Assembly: GCF_001689125.2 (NCBI RefSeq)
Contig: NZ_CP015405.2
Span: 4,173,501 to 4,237,500, forward strand
From: Blautia pseudococcoides
Lineage (GTDB): Bacteria; Bacillota; Clostridia; Lachnospirales; Lachnospiraceae
DNA length: 64,000 nucleotides
Direction: 5' to 3'
In this document: positions 26,346 through 35,496 of the stretch, in pieces
Position numbering within the stretch: the first letter of the stretch is position 1
How the letters are laid out: each line of letters starts with the position of its first letter
Notes under the pieces: model-generated
Databases searched by the model: none
Seen by the model: the letters and a program-made list of their open reading frames with translations, nothing else
What the model was told of the DNA's origin: nothing
Made by a program: the position numbers and the translations under genes

Positions 26346-27338
26346 ATGTTGACCAGAAGACAGAATTTATTAGAGACGATCCGCGGCGGTCATCCAGACC
26401 GTTATGTAAACCAATACGAGGCATTGGGAATGATTTTCGGCAATCCTTATACGGCTGCCAGCCCAAGCCCGGAATACGGCAAACCCCCGATCAAAAACGC
26501 ATGGGGCGTAACCATGGTGTGGCCTGACGGAACACCTGGCGGATTCCCGATCCACGATGAAGAACATATTGTCTGCAAAGATATCACGCACTGGAGAGAT
26601 TATGTGAAAGCTCCGCGCCTGGATTATTCTGATGCAGAGTGGGAGCCATTTATTGCTGAAACGGAAAAAGTAGACCGCAATGAATATTTTGTCACCCAGT
26701 TTATTGCACCGGGACTTTTTGAGCAGTGCCACCATCTGCAGGAGATCCAGAACGCGCTGATCAATTTCTATGAGGAACCGGAATGTACCCACGAATTGAT
26801 TGAATTCCTCACAGACTGGGAACTGCAGTACGCAGAAAAGATCTGCAAATATATCAAACCGGACGCCATCTTCCATCATGATGACTGGGGAAGCCAGACT
26901 TCCACCTTTATCTCCCCGGATATGTTTGAAGAATTTTTCCTTCCGTCCTACAAAAAAATTTACGGCTACTACAAAGACCACGGCGTAGAAGTTGTGATCC
27001 ACCATGCGGATTCCTACGCGGCAACTCTGGTTCCGTTTATGATCGAAATGGGAATCGACATCTGGCAGGGCTGTATGACCTCCAATAACATTGCGGATCT
27101 GATCGCCAAATACGGCGAGAAGGTTACCTTCATGGGTGGTATTGACAGTGCTTCCGTAGACCGTCCCGACTGGACACCGGAGCTGGTGGAAAAAGAAGTA
27201 CGCCGCGCCTGCCAGGAATACGGCACAAAATATTACATTCCGTGTATTACCCAGGGTCTGGGAATCAGTACCTTCCCGGGTGTTTATGAGACAGCCAGTG
27301 AGGCAATTGAGAAAGTAAGCAAAGAGATGTTCAAATAA
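26346..27338 (+). CDS. Uroporphyrinogen-decarboxylase-like corrinoid methyltransferase
   Basis: This 330-residue protein belongs to the URO-D family branch that includes MtaA/MtbA and the aryl O-demethylase component MtvB: IFGNPYTAASPSPEYGKP near the start, HHDDWGSQTSTFISPDMFEEF near 180-200, and GVYETASEAIEKVS at the end. No heme-synthesis neighbours are present, whereas corrinoid proteins, an activator and a pterin methyltransferase are. It is therefore likely the substrate-specific methyltransferase that moves a methyl group onto a corrinoid protein. In the region where MtaA carries a zinc HxC motif this protein reads VIHHADS, so metal binding may differ. The substrate is unknown; methoxylated aromatics are one possibility. 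Confidence 0.8.
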   Translation: MLTRRQNLLETIRGGHPDRYVNQYEALGMIFGNPYTAASPSPEYGKPPIKNAWGVTMVWPDGTPGGFPIHDEEHIVCKDITHWRDYVKAPRLDYSDAEWEPFIAETEKVDRNEYFVTQFIAPGLFEQCHHLQEIQNALINFYEEPECTHELIEFLTDWELQYAEKICKYIKPDAIFHHDDWGSQTSTFISPDMFEEFFLPSYKKIYGYYKDHGVEVVIHHADSYAATLVPFMIEMGIDIWQGCMTSNNIADLIAKYGEKVTFMGGIDSASVDRPDWTPELVEKEVRRACQEYGTKYYIPCITQGLGISTFPGVYETASEAIEKVSKEMFK

Positions 27339-27346
27339 TTAAAAAA

Positions 27347-27379
27347 ACGCCGGGACAGCTTTCCTGCTGCCCCGGGCGT
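27347..27379. terminator. Bidirectional terminator between convergent genes
   Basis: The imperfect stem ACGCC-GGG-CAGC/GCTG-CCC-GGGCGT has loop TTTCCT and is flanked by A7 on the left and TACTTTT on the right. Confidence 0.75.
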
Positions 27380-27385
27380 ACTTTT

Positions 27386-27703
27386 CTACTCCTCAGGGTT
27401 ATCCCCTGTATTCCATTCTTCCTCCGGAATCTCAGATTCCTCCTCCAGTTCATCCCAACTGATGGAATCCATCAGTTCTTTTGCCCTCTCATAGGTGTTT
27501 CTTCCAACCAGGATGTCAGTACCAAACGTACCGGATGTCCCGGCAATAATGGTAAAATATCCCCCTAAGCTGTTCCCCTGGGCAATATACGGAATATGAT
27601 TTTCATCCAGCAGCCCGGTCAGGGCTTCCCTCTGGTATATTCCATAGACGGTCCTGAGCTTTATCATCTCGTATTCGTCTTCCTGTTTCTTCTTATGAAA
27701 CAT
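27386..27703 (-). CDS. DUF2007-type putative signal-transducing small protein
   Basis: This 105-residue protein has a domain starting MIKLRTVYGIYQREALTGLL with ENHIPYIAQGNSL and a short beta-strand region ending DILVGRNTYERAKELMDSI, which fits the DUF2007 domain. The last 20 residues are strongly acidic. GAGGGGAT lies before the ATG. It ends the operon that begins with the GH65 phosphorylase and follows the acetyltransferase by 17 bases. No biochemical role is established. Confidence 0.65.
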   Translation of the reverse strand: MFHKKKQEDEYEMIKLRTVYGIYQREALTGLLDENHIPYIAQGNSLGGYFTIIAGTSGTFGTDILVGRNTYERAKELMDSISWDELEEESEIPEEEWNTGDNPEE

Positions 27704-27720
27704 ATCCCCTCCGTCAGAGA

Positions 27721-28362
27721 TTATTCTCTCCAGTCTTTGTTTACAGGCACACCTTTGCGGAAATACTCCTTATCCTCATCTGTGATAGGCCTGGCCACGC
27801 GGCACGGAGTTCCGAACGCTATCACATTATCCGGGATATCCTGTGTAACCACACTGCCGGCCCCGATAACCACATTATTTCCTATGGTTACACCCGGCAT
27901 GATCACCGCGTTGGCGCCTATCCATACGTCGTTGCCGATATGCACCGGAAGGGAGAACTGCGTGGCGTCTCTTCTGAATTCTCCGTATACCGGATGTCCG
28001 GTCACACAGATAGATACATTCGGTCCGCACATAACATAATCCCCGATATACACATCCACATCATCCACGATCACCAGGTTAAAGTTAGCATAAAAGTAAT
28101 TGCCCACATGGGTATTACATCCGTAGGAAAAATTCACCGGTGACTCGATCCAAACCTCATCTCCCAGAGAACCAAGTATCTGTTCCAAAAGCTCACGCTT
28201 CCGTCCATAGTCGGACGGGTTTGTCTGATTATAGGCGAATGTCAGCTCCTTGCCGTGCTTTCTCTGCCTTTCGATCAGTTTTTCGTAGGCAACATCTCTT
28301 TCATCCTTGTGCCCGAATTCCCGGTACAAAAGACCGCTTTTCATCTGCTGTTCCAATGACAT
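27721..28362 (-). CDS. Sugar O-acetyltransferase (maltose/galactoside acetyltransferase type)
   Basis: This 213-residue protein has the Mac domain (SLEQQMKSGLLYREFGHKDERD...) followed by left-handed beta-helix hexapeptide repeats (IGNDVWIGANAVIMPGVTIG, VVIGAGSVVTQDIPDN). The catalytic histidine lies in VTGHPVYGEF. Such enzymes acetylate non-metabolised sugars with acetyl-CoA. GGAGG precedes the ATG. It lies 126 bases after beta-phosphoglucomutase, probably in the same operon, where it could detoxify sugars that accumulate. Confidence 0.9.
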   Translation of the reverse strand: MSLEQQMKSGLLYREFGHKDERDVAYEKLIERQRKHGKELTFAYNQTNPSDYGRKRELLEQILGSLGDEVWIESPVNFSYGCNTHVGNYFYANFNLVIVDDVDVYIGDYVMCGPNVSICVTGHPVYGEFRRDATQFSLPVHIGNDVWIGANAVIMPGVTIGNNVVIGAGSVVTQDIPDNVIAFGTPCRVARPITDEDKEYFRKGVPVNKDWRE

Positions 28363-28488
28363 ATATTCAATCCTCCTGTATGTCCACTATTTTATCAAAC
28401 TTTTCCCGTAAAGTCACGAAAATTAACGTTCCGGCAGATTTGCGCATTTACTGTACGGACTGTAAGAAAGGCTCCCGGTAGAGGCCAT

Positions 28489-29130
28489 TCAGCCGCCCAC
28501 CGCCAAAAGCAGATCCGAGAATGTATCCAGATCATAATCGGCCTTATTGCATTTTACCGCGTCACCCATGGCAGCGCAGTCCATATTCCCTGCTATAGCC
28601 GCCTCCAGACCGGACTGGGCATCTTCCACCACCAGACAGTCCTGTGGCTGCAGATTCAGGTACTCTGCAGCTTTCAGGAATACTTCCGGGTCGGGTTTGG
28701 AACGTGAAATATTATTGCCGTCTGAAACTGCATCAAAATATCCGTCCAGTCCCAGACGCTCCAATATAAATCCTGCATTCTTACTGGAGGAACCGATCGC
28801 CAGAAGAAGTCCCCTGCTTCTCAGTGTATCCAGTGTCTCTTTCACCTGCGGGTCCAGGTCATCGGTGGTCATATTTTTCAGAAGTTCACGATACAGGTCA
28901 TTTTTTTCCGCCGCATAGCGCACTTTCTCCTCCGGGGACATCTGACCATGATATTTTTCCAATATAATATCAAAACTCTCCATCCGGCTTACGCCCCTGA
29001 GTCTGTTGTTGATCTCCTGGTCAAAATAGATACCCAGCTTGTCAGCCAGTTTCTTCCATGCCTGGTAATGGTATTGGTCCGTATGGCAGATCACGCCGTC
29101 CAGGTCAAAAATAATTCCTTTATATTTCAT
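28489..29130 (-). CDS. pgmB: Beta-phosphoglucomutase
   Basis: This 213-residue HAD-superfamily enzyme has nucleophile D9 and acid/base D11 in IIFDLDGVICHTDQYHYQAW, the substrate-specificity loop RLRGVSR, the motif-II serine in AIGSSSKNAG, and the motif III/IV region SRSKPDPEVF and VVEDAQSGLEAA. It converts beta-glucose 1-phosphate to glucose 6-phosphate. Its ribosome binding site AAGGAG overlaps the stop of the GH65 phosphorylase gene ten bases upstream, so the pair is coupled: the phosphorylase makes beta-glucose 1-phosphate and this enzyme carries it into glycolysis. Confidence 0.95.
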   Translation of the reverse strand: MKYKGIIFDLDGVICHTDQYHYQAWKKLADKLGIYFDQEINNRLRGVSRMESFDIILEKYHGQMSPEEKVRYAAEKNDLYRELLKNMTTDDLDPQVKETLDTLRSRGLLLAIGSSSKNAGFILERLGLDGYFDAVSDGNNISRSKPDPEVFLKAAEYLNLQPQDCLVVEDAQSGLEAAIAGNMDCAAMGDAVKCNKADYDLDTFSDLLLAVGG

Positions 29131-29140
29131 GGTTTTCTCC

Positions 29141-31426
29141 TTATCTCTTGATCTCGATAATATCCTTCAGTGTATATTTTGTGCCGAACACGGTAATCTC
29201 CCTGGGTTCCCCTTTTTCCAGGGTAAACACGGTCTTCTCTTTCTCCACACAGACCTGGATGTGGCTTCCCCGGTATCTGATCTTGAACGTATAGGATTTC
29301 CATTTATCAGGAAGCACCGGAGCAAAACAGATACCTGACTCTTTCAGCCGCAGGCCGCCGAAGCCATACACCACAGCCATATAATTCCCCCCCATATTAG
29401 CAGTGTGGATACCATCCTTTGTATTATGGTGCAGATTGAACAAATCCAGTTTTGCACTGTCACCGAAATAATCGTAGGCCTTATCCTTCAACCCCAGTTT
29501 TGATGCCACAATGCTGAAAATACATGTGGACAGGGAGGAGTCATGTGTAGTCACTTTCTCATAGTAGGCGAAGGATTTGCCGATAGTCTCCAAATCCTGC
29601 GCATCCTCATAGATAAAATGTGCCAGCACGGTATCTGCCTGTTTGCAGACCTGATAACGGTATAGGCAGAGAGGATGATAATGGAGAAGCAGGGGGAACT
29701 TGTCTGCAGGTGTTCCCTTGATATCCCACACTTCTTTTTGAAGGAAAGAATCATCCTGGGGATTAATCCCGGTCTCCGGGTCATAAGGCAGATACATCTG
29801 CTCTTCCGCCTTTTTGAACTCCGCGATCTCCTCCGGTCTCAGTCCGATCTTCTCAGCCACGGACGCGAGTTTACCCGCCTCACTCAGCAGTTCATAAAAC
29901 CTTACCGCCCAATGGAGATTATACTGGGCTCCGGCGTTGGTGTAATAGTTGTTGTTTACCAGACAGGTGTATTCGTCCGGACCGGTCACATCATTGATAT
30001 GGAATTTTCCCCTGTGGAAATTTCCCGCATCCATCCAAAGTCTGGCAGTTTCAAAAATAATCTCGGCGCCCTTCTCTGCCATCAGATCCAAATCCCCTGT
30101 TGCCAGATAATAGTCCACCACCGCATAGGCTATATCCCCGTCAATATGGTACTGGGCGGAACCTGCCGGGAAAAATCCGGAACACTCGGAACCTGAGATC
30201 GTCCTCCATGGATAGAGCGCTCCCTTTCTGTGTCCCATAATTCTGGCATTCTCCCTTGCAGCATCCAGAATGCTGTACCTGTATGCGATCAGACTGGCAG
30301 ATATCTCCGGATTGGTCAAGGTAAAGAACGGCTGCATATACATCTCTGTATCCCAGAAATAATGCCCCTCATACCCCTCACCGGAAAGTCCCTTGGCCGC
30401 TATATTGCTGTGTTCATCCCTGCCTGCTGACTGAAGGAGCTGGTAAAGATTGTACCTGACAGCAACCGCCAGGTCATCGTCCCCCTCAATATCCAGTGCC
30501 GACTGTGCCCAGAATTCGTCCAGGTATTGCCTCTGCTGCCTGTACCATTCCTCCAGACTGACAGACAATGCCTTTTCCATGGTTTTCTCTGCTTCCTGCC
30601 TGCAGTTTTCATATCTGAGAGAATCTGTGAATACCGTATACTTGATCAGACGGACACTCTCCCCTTCTCCCACACCGGTTCTCATTGTCCGGGTGATACA
30701 GTGCCCGTTTTGTACGGATTCCTCCTGAACGCCAGAACCGTTTCTACAGTCCAGCACATCCTTTACCGCCGTACATACTGTAAGTCCGGAGGTAACTGTC
30801 TCTGTAACCAGATACGACACGCCCTCTTTCATATCCGCGCTTATGGGACGCAGATGTTGAAAGCTCTCACCAGCCACCCTTGGGTCATTGGGATTACAGT
30901 AATTTTTCACATCCCCGTTATGTACGGATATAAACTCCAGCGTTCCGCTGAAATTCAGTGCCTCCACTTCGTACGATATGGTAAACAGCGGAAGAAGCAG
31001 AAATGAGGTCATTCTCCTGATGGTGATCCCGACTCTGTGTCCTTTTGGGGAACACCAAACTGCCTGCCTCTGTGTGTAACCGTTCTGCATATCCAGGCTG
31101 CGGCTGCTCTGCTCCACCGTGCCGTCAAACATACTGAATGTGTCCCCCTCAATACGCAGATAAATGGTCTGGGTATCTGCCACGTTGAGCATAGTCTGCT
31201 TTTCCTCTGCCAGTCCGCAGAGCTTTTCCGCCTGAGACATTTCTGCTATGTCATAAAAGCCGTTGATATAAGATCCCCGGATCGTGTCATACCCCCTGGC
31301 ATAACCCTCCTCAAAATCAGAACGGATCCCAATATAACCATTGGCATTATGGAAAACTGTCTCATTTAAAAGACACTGCTCATTGGCAAGTCCCATGTTC
31401 TCAATCTGGTAAACCCATTTATTCAT
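29141..31426 (-). CDS. GH65 disaccharide phosphorylase (alpha-glucoside)
   Basis: This 761-residue cytoplasmic enzyme has the GH65 layout: N-terminal beta-sandwich, then an (alpha/alpha)6 barrel with HYFWDTEMYMQPFF and the acid catalyst E485 in NDVTGPDEYT (E487 in Lactobacillus maltose phosphorylase). It phosphorolyses an alpha-glucosyl disaccharide to beta-glucose 1-phosphate, and the adjacent beta-phosphoglucomutase supports this. The exact substrate (maltose, trehalose, kojibiose or nigerose) cannot be read reliably from sequence. The promoter carries an operator of the same design as at the alpha-glucoside importer operon, so it may act on disaccharides brought in by that transporter. Confidence 0.93.
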   Translation of the reverse strand: MNKWVYQIENMGLANEQCLLNETVFHNANGYIGIRSDFEEGYARGYDTIRGSYINGFYDIAEMSQAEKLCGLAEEKQTMLNVADTQTIYLRIEGDTFSMFDGTVEQSSRSLDMQNGYTQRQAVWCSPKGHRVGITIRRMTSFLLLPLFTISYEVEALNFSGTLEFISVHNGDVKNYCNPNDPRVAGESFQHLRPISADMKEGVSYLVTETVTSGLTVCTAVKDVLDCRNGSGVQEESVQNGHCITRTMRTGVGEGESVRLIKYTVFTDSLRYENCRQEAEKTMEKALSVSLEEWYRQQRQYLDEFWAQSALDIEGDDDLAVAVRYNLYQLLQSAGRDEHSNIAAKGLSGEGYEGHYFWDTEMYMQPFFTLTNPEISASLIAYRYSILDAARENARIMGHRKGALYPWRTISGSECSGFFPAGSAQYHIDGDIAYAVVDYYLATGDLDLMAEKGAEIIFETARLWMDAGNFHRGKFHINDVTGPDEYTCLVNNNYYTNAGAQYNLHWAVRFYELLSEAGKLASVAEKIGLRPEEIAEFKKAEEQMYLPYDPETGINPQDDSFLQKEVWDIKGTPADKFPLLLHYHPLCLYRYQVCKQADTVLAHFIYEDAQDLETIGKSFAYYEKVTTHDSSLSTCIFSIVASKLGLKDKAYDYFGDSAKLDLFNLHHNTKDGIHTANMGGNYMAVVYGFGGLRLKESGICFAPVLPDKWKSYTFKIRYRGSHIQVCVEKEKTVFTLEKGEPREITVFGTKYTLKDIIEIKR

Positions 31427-31477
31427 TCTTTTCTTCCTTTCTTCTATCCGCTTTGGAGCTGCTCTTTTCTAGTCATC

Positions 31478-31523
31478 ATTCTAGCAACAACCTTTTTTAA
31501 TTTCAATGGTTTTATGCAACACC
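31478..31523 (-). promoter_or_regulatory. GH65 promoter with LacI-type operator
   Basis: On the minus strand TTGAAA and TAGAAT are 17 bases apart (31501-31506 and 31478-31483). Directly upstream of the -35 box lies GGTTTTATGCAACACC (31508-31523), which fits the operators at 14224 and 14287. The whole 322-base gap up to the histidine kinase start is AT-rich and otherwise featureless. Confidence 0.75.
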
Positions 31524-31748
31524 ATTAAATTACATAATAACTTTATTTTTGTTTGGACAGATTGACTAATAGCACCACCTAAATTGTACGGTTTTTATAA
31601 ATAAAACACATATTTCCACTACCGGATCATCCACTTATTATCTTTTATCCGTTCTATCAGATAAAACTAATTAAATTGCTTTTTTACCTTTTATCCACTA
31701 TACTTATACATATAGCTTCTATAAAACAATAAGCCGGGAGGGCACATA

Positions 31749-34592
31749 ATGAAAAGATTTCTTGCCTTGCTGCTGAGCATTATCCTACTTTTTTCCATAT
31801 CCTCACCCGTTTATGCCAAAGAGCCGCGTAAAGTTACCGTCGCCTTTCCCATACTGACTGACAGCCGTCTCTATATTGTCAATGAAGACGGAAGTCTTGA
31901 GGGCATGATGTACGAATATTTTGAAAATCTGGGAAAATGTGCGGGATGGGATATCCAGTATGTAGTGGATGAGATAGCGGTACTGTTCGACCGTTTCAAT
32001 AACGGTGATATTGATATCATGGGAACCACCAGTTATCTGGACTCTATGATTGAATATGCGGATTATCCTTCTATTTCCAGCGGTTTTGACTATACCTGCC
32101 TGGTTGTAAAAAACGACAACACAGACATCACATCAGGAGACCTGACTTCTCTTAACAATAAGTCCGTGGCTATTACAGAAATGCAGGCAGAGAACGGAAA
32201 AAAGGAGATGGTGGAGGACTTCTGTGAAAGCAATCAGATTCAAATGGATATAAAAATATATGCCTCCAAGGATGACTACGAAAGCGCCCTGCAAGATGGG
32301 GAAGCGGATATGATGCTGACCGGAAGCGCTGCCCGGGGCAACAACATGCGGATAGTCACCCGTTTTGCAGATTCCCCCTATTACACCATTGTATCCAAAG
32401 GTAAACCGGATATTCTGCGGGAGCTCAATGCCGCGCTGTATACTATGCATGCCATGTCACAAAATTATGTAAATAAATTAGAAAACAAATATATGAACGG
32501 AGATTCCAGTCTTTCAAATGCGTTCACTGCTGAGGAGAAGAATTATCTCAAAGAAAAAGGTTCCCTTACAGTGGTCCTGCCCAGGACATCATACGGAGCT
32601 GTGGATAATCTGGGTGAGAAAGGGAATTATACTTGTCTGGACGCGGATATCGCGGAGTATTTCTGTGAAAAGATCGGTGTTTCCGTTGATTATGTGGTGG
32701 CAGACAACACGGAGGATGCCGTTCAGATGATAAAAGAGCAGAAAGCAGATTTTCTGCCTGTCATGACAGCACTGCCGGGCAGTGAGGACACCTACGAAGA
32801 TTTGCAGCTATTTTCCTATAATACCCCTGAACAGATGCGTATCACCGCCAATCCCTCCTCAAACAAACCTGTACTTGTGCTGCCCAAGTATGAGCATGAG
32901 ATACTGGAGGACAATGCCATACTGGACAGTTATGAAAAGGTACTGTACTGCGATTCTGCGTCTGACTGTCTGAAATACGTTGCTGACGGCACTGCCACAG
33001 AGACCATATTGAACAGCTTTGCCTCCCAGTATCTCCTCATGGTAAACAGTTACCCAAACCTTACCATCGCACCAACCGATTTGAAGCTTACTTCCATGAC
33101 CCTGGCCGCACCAGCATCTGCCGATACGAATCTTCTCACCCTTCTGGAAAAAGCAGTGCTGAATATGGATTCCTCAGCCATTGATGATATTGTTTATCAG
33201 CGCATGATCACAGAACAGACCAACGCTTCCGTGACTTTATCAACATTCTTTAAAAAGCATGTGATTCCCATAACCTTGATCCTACTGGCTGTGATTGTAT
33301 TTATCCTGTCCTGTATTGCTTTTGTGGTGATCTCACGCATACGACAGAAAAGTATGCAGGATACACTGGTGGAAAGAGAACGAAACGAGAAGGAACTGAG
33401 CCGTGCTCTGGAACTGGCCAATGTGGCAACTGAAGCCAAGACAAGATTTTTGTCCAATGTCTCCCATGAGATGAGGACACCCTTAAATGGAATTCTGGGA
33501 ATGATCACACTGATGCAGAACGAAAACTCCCCGGAAAAAAACAAAGACCATCTGGAAAAGGCCAGAATCTCCTGCAGCCAGCTTCTTTCCCTAATTAACT
33601 CTGTGCTGGACATGTCCCGGATTGAAAGCGGCAGGGAGACCTTGTCCCCGGAAACTTTCCGTATGTCCACTGTTTTGGAGGAACTGCGGGCCATGCTCAG
33701 TATACAGGCGGAATCCAGAAATATTAATATGGATATCAACGGCGTCTCCATGCCTGACAGAATTTTGTTGGGAGACTGCGTTAAATTAAAACAAATACTG
33801 TCGAATGTGATCATGAATGCCATTAAATTCACGCCCGAAGGAGGGCAGATCACACTGACAGCAAAAGAAAAGGGGACAAACGAAACCGGCGAACTCCTCT
33901 ATTTATTTGCATGCAGGGACAACGGCATTGGCATGACCAGAGAATTCATGGATACCATGTTTCAGCCATTTACCCGCTCAGAGGAAGCAGATAAAATGCA
34001 GATCAGCGGAACCGGCCTGGGTCTGTCTGTGATCAAAGGCCTTGTGGATTTAATGCACGGCACCATAGACGTGGACAGCCAAAAGGGAGAAGGATCTGTC
34101 TTCCGGATCATCCTGCCCTTCCCGGAAGGACATAACACCGTGGAAGATACCACATTAGCGGCAGGAGACAAACAGGAATCTGCAGACCTGTCTGCGATGC
34201 TGGAGGGTAAGCGGGTTCTTATCACAGAGGACAATGAACTGAATCTGGAGATCACAGAACAGTTCCTGGAGATCATGGGCGTTGTATCTGATTCCGCTCA
34301 TGACGGCGTTGAGGCGGTGGACATTTTCTCCTCTTCCTCCCCAGGTTCCTTTGACGCCATTCTCATGGATATCCAGATGCCCAGAATGAACGGATATGAG
34401 GCAGCAAAGGCTATACGCAGCCTTCCCCGCAAAGATGCCTGCTCGGTACCCATTATCGCTATCACGGCTAACGCCTTCAGGGAAGACATGGAGAAAGCCC
34501 TCTCCTGCGGCATGGATGACCATCTTGCCAAGCCAGTGGATTTGAATAAACTGCAGGATATTCTTATAAAATACTGCTGCAGACAAGATTAA
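31749..34592 (+). CDS. Hybrid sensor histidine kinase with two solute-binding domains
   Basis: This 947-residue protein has a signal peptide (about 1-24, ending VYAKE), two tandem extracellular SBP_bac_3 domains (about 28-250 and 268-490), one membrane segment (about 500-525, ITLILLAVIVFILSCIAFVV), a HisKA domain with phospho-acceptor H573 in VSHEMRTPLNG, a HATPase domain (DNGIGM, GTGLGLSV), and a C-terminal receiver with phospho-acceptor D874 in AILMDIQMPRMNG. Such BvgS-like sensors bind small ligands outside and pass phosphate to an internal receiver. No output regulator gene lies next to it. It diverges from the GH65 operon and ends at a bidirectional terminator. Confidence 0.93.
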   Translation: MKRFLALLLSIILLFSISSPVYAKEPRKVTVAFPILTDSRLYIVNEDGSLEGMMYEYFENLGKCAGWDIQYVVDEIAVLFDRFNNGDIDIMGTTSYLDSMIEYADYPSISSGFDYTCLVVKNDNTDITSGDLTSLNNKSVAITEMQAENGKKEMVEDFCESNQIQMDIKIYASKDDYESALQDGEADMMLTGSAARGNNMRIVTRFADSPYYTIVSKGKPDILRELNAALYTMHAMSQNYVNKLENKYMNGDSSLSNAFTAEEKNYLKEKGSLTVVLPRTSYGAVDNLGEKGNYTCLDADIAEYFCEKIGVSVDYVVADNTEDAVQMIKEQKADFLPVMTALPGSEDTYEDLQLFSYNTPEQMRITANPSSNKPVLVLPKYEHEILEDNAILDSYEKVLYCDSASDCLKYVADGTATETILNSFASQYLLMVNSYPNLTIAPTDLKLTSMTLAAPASADTNLLTLLEKAVLNMDSSAIDDIVYQRMITEQTNASVTLSTFFKKHVIPITLILLAVIVFILSCIAFVVISRIRQKSMQDTLVERERNEKELSRALELANVATEAKTRFLSNVSHEMRTPLNGILGMITLMQNENSPEKNKDHLEKARISCSQLLSLINSVLDMSRIESGRETLSPETFRMSTVLEELRAMLSIQAESRNINMDINGVSMPDRILLGDCVKLKQILSNVIMNAIKFTPEGGQITLTAKEKGTNETGELLYLFACRDNGIGMTREFMDTMFQPFTRSEEADKMQISGTGLGLSVIKGLVDLMHGTIDVDSQKGEGSVFRIILPFPEGHNTVEDTTLAAGDKQESADLSAMLEGKRVLITEDNELNLEITEQFLEIMGVVSDSAHDGVEAVDIFSSSSPGSFDAILMDIQMPRMNGYEAAKAIRSLPRKDACSVPIIAITANAFREDMEKALSCGMDDHLAKPVDLNKLQDILIKYCCRQD

Positions 34593-34596
34593 AAAA

Positions 34597-34631
34597 CAGG
34601 TCCCGTGCATTTCGCGGGACCTGCCTTTTTA
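34597..34631. terminator. Bidirectional terminator between kinase and hemolysin III gene
   Basis: CAGGTCCCG and CGGGACCTG form a stem with A6 before it and CCTTTTT after it. The T tract runs into the stop codon of the convergent gene. Confidence 0.85.
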
Positions 34632-35291
34632 TACCGGCATGGGAAGAACAAAGAAATACATAACAATAAAGTGACATAAACTGCCACCCATAACAAACAG
34701 GTGGAAAATCTCATGCGACCCGAAATATTTATGGTTCGCATTGAAGATGGGAAGCTTCAGCGCATAAATAATACCTCCCACTGTATATATGATCCCTCCT
34801 GCCAAAAGCCAGCCAAAGCCTGCCGGTGACAATGCTTTTACAATGGGTACAAAGGCAAACACACAGAGCCATCCCATTGCAATGTATATGACTGAAGAAA
34901 ACCATTTTGGACAGGTGATCCAGCAGGCTTTGATCAGGATTCCCACAATGGCCACTAACCACACCGCGGTGCAGAGAATGGTACCTGTTTTTCCGTGGAG
35001 TACGATCAGACAGATCGGTGTATAGCTTCCTGCTATGAGAATAAAAATCATCATATGGTCCATCTTGCGCAGACGCCGGTTTACCTTTTCCGTGGAATCT
35101 ACCGTGTGGTAAATGGTACTGGCCGCGTATAAAAGTATCATGCTCAGCATAAAAATACTCATTGCAATTATATGGATACTGTCCGGCTCCCTGGCTGATC
35201 GGATCAACAGTGGTGCCGCCGCCAGAACTGCCATCACCCATCCTATAAAATGTGTGATCGCGCTGCCCGGTTCTTTGATTTTCAGTTTCAT
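34629..35291 (-). CDS. Hemolysin III family (PAQR-like) membrane protein
   Basis: This 220-residue protein has seven predicted membrane segments. The family motifs are visible: the N-terminal EPGSAITHFIGWVM, the SxxxH region STIYHTVDSTEKVNRRLRKM with DHMMIFILIAGSYTP, and the C-terminal HEIFHLFVMGGSLCHFIVMY, whose histidines bind zinc in PAQR receptors. AAGGAG precedes the ATG. It is a single-gene unit. The physiological role in Firmicutes is unclear. Confidence 0.92.
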   Translation of the reverse strand: MKLKIKEPGSAITHFIGWVMAVLAAAPLLIRSAREPDSIHIIAMSIFMLSMILLYAASTIYHTVDSTEKVNRRLRKMDHMMIFILIAGSYTPICLIVLHGKTGTILCTAVWLVAIVGILIKACWITCPKWFSSVIYIAMGWLCVFAFVPIVKALSPAGFGWLLAGGIIYTVGGIIYALKLPIFNANHKYFGSHEIFHLFVMGGSLCHFIVMYFFVLPMPV

Positions 35292-35496
35292 AACATCACT
35301 CCTTACTTTAATTATGTATATAGTATATACTTTAGCTACATTTAGTATTCTTAAATATCACATGTAGTTTTAAATACTATGTTCTGATATTTACTATACT
35401 ACTACTCATTTCCTTATATTGCAACCCTTTTTTATAAATTTTTTCAAATCCCAGGTCAGCCAGAAGCCTGTGTACAGCAGATACCGTATGCATTCA

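Noticed and set aside
15720..27340. Cobalamin riboswitch near corrinoid genes
   Set aside because: No B12-box-like element or suitably long structured leader was recognised before any of these genes.
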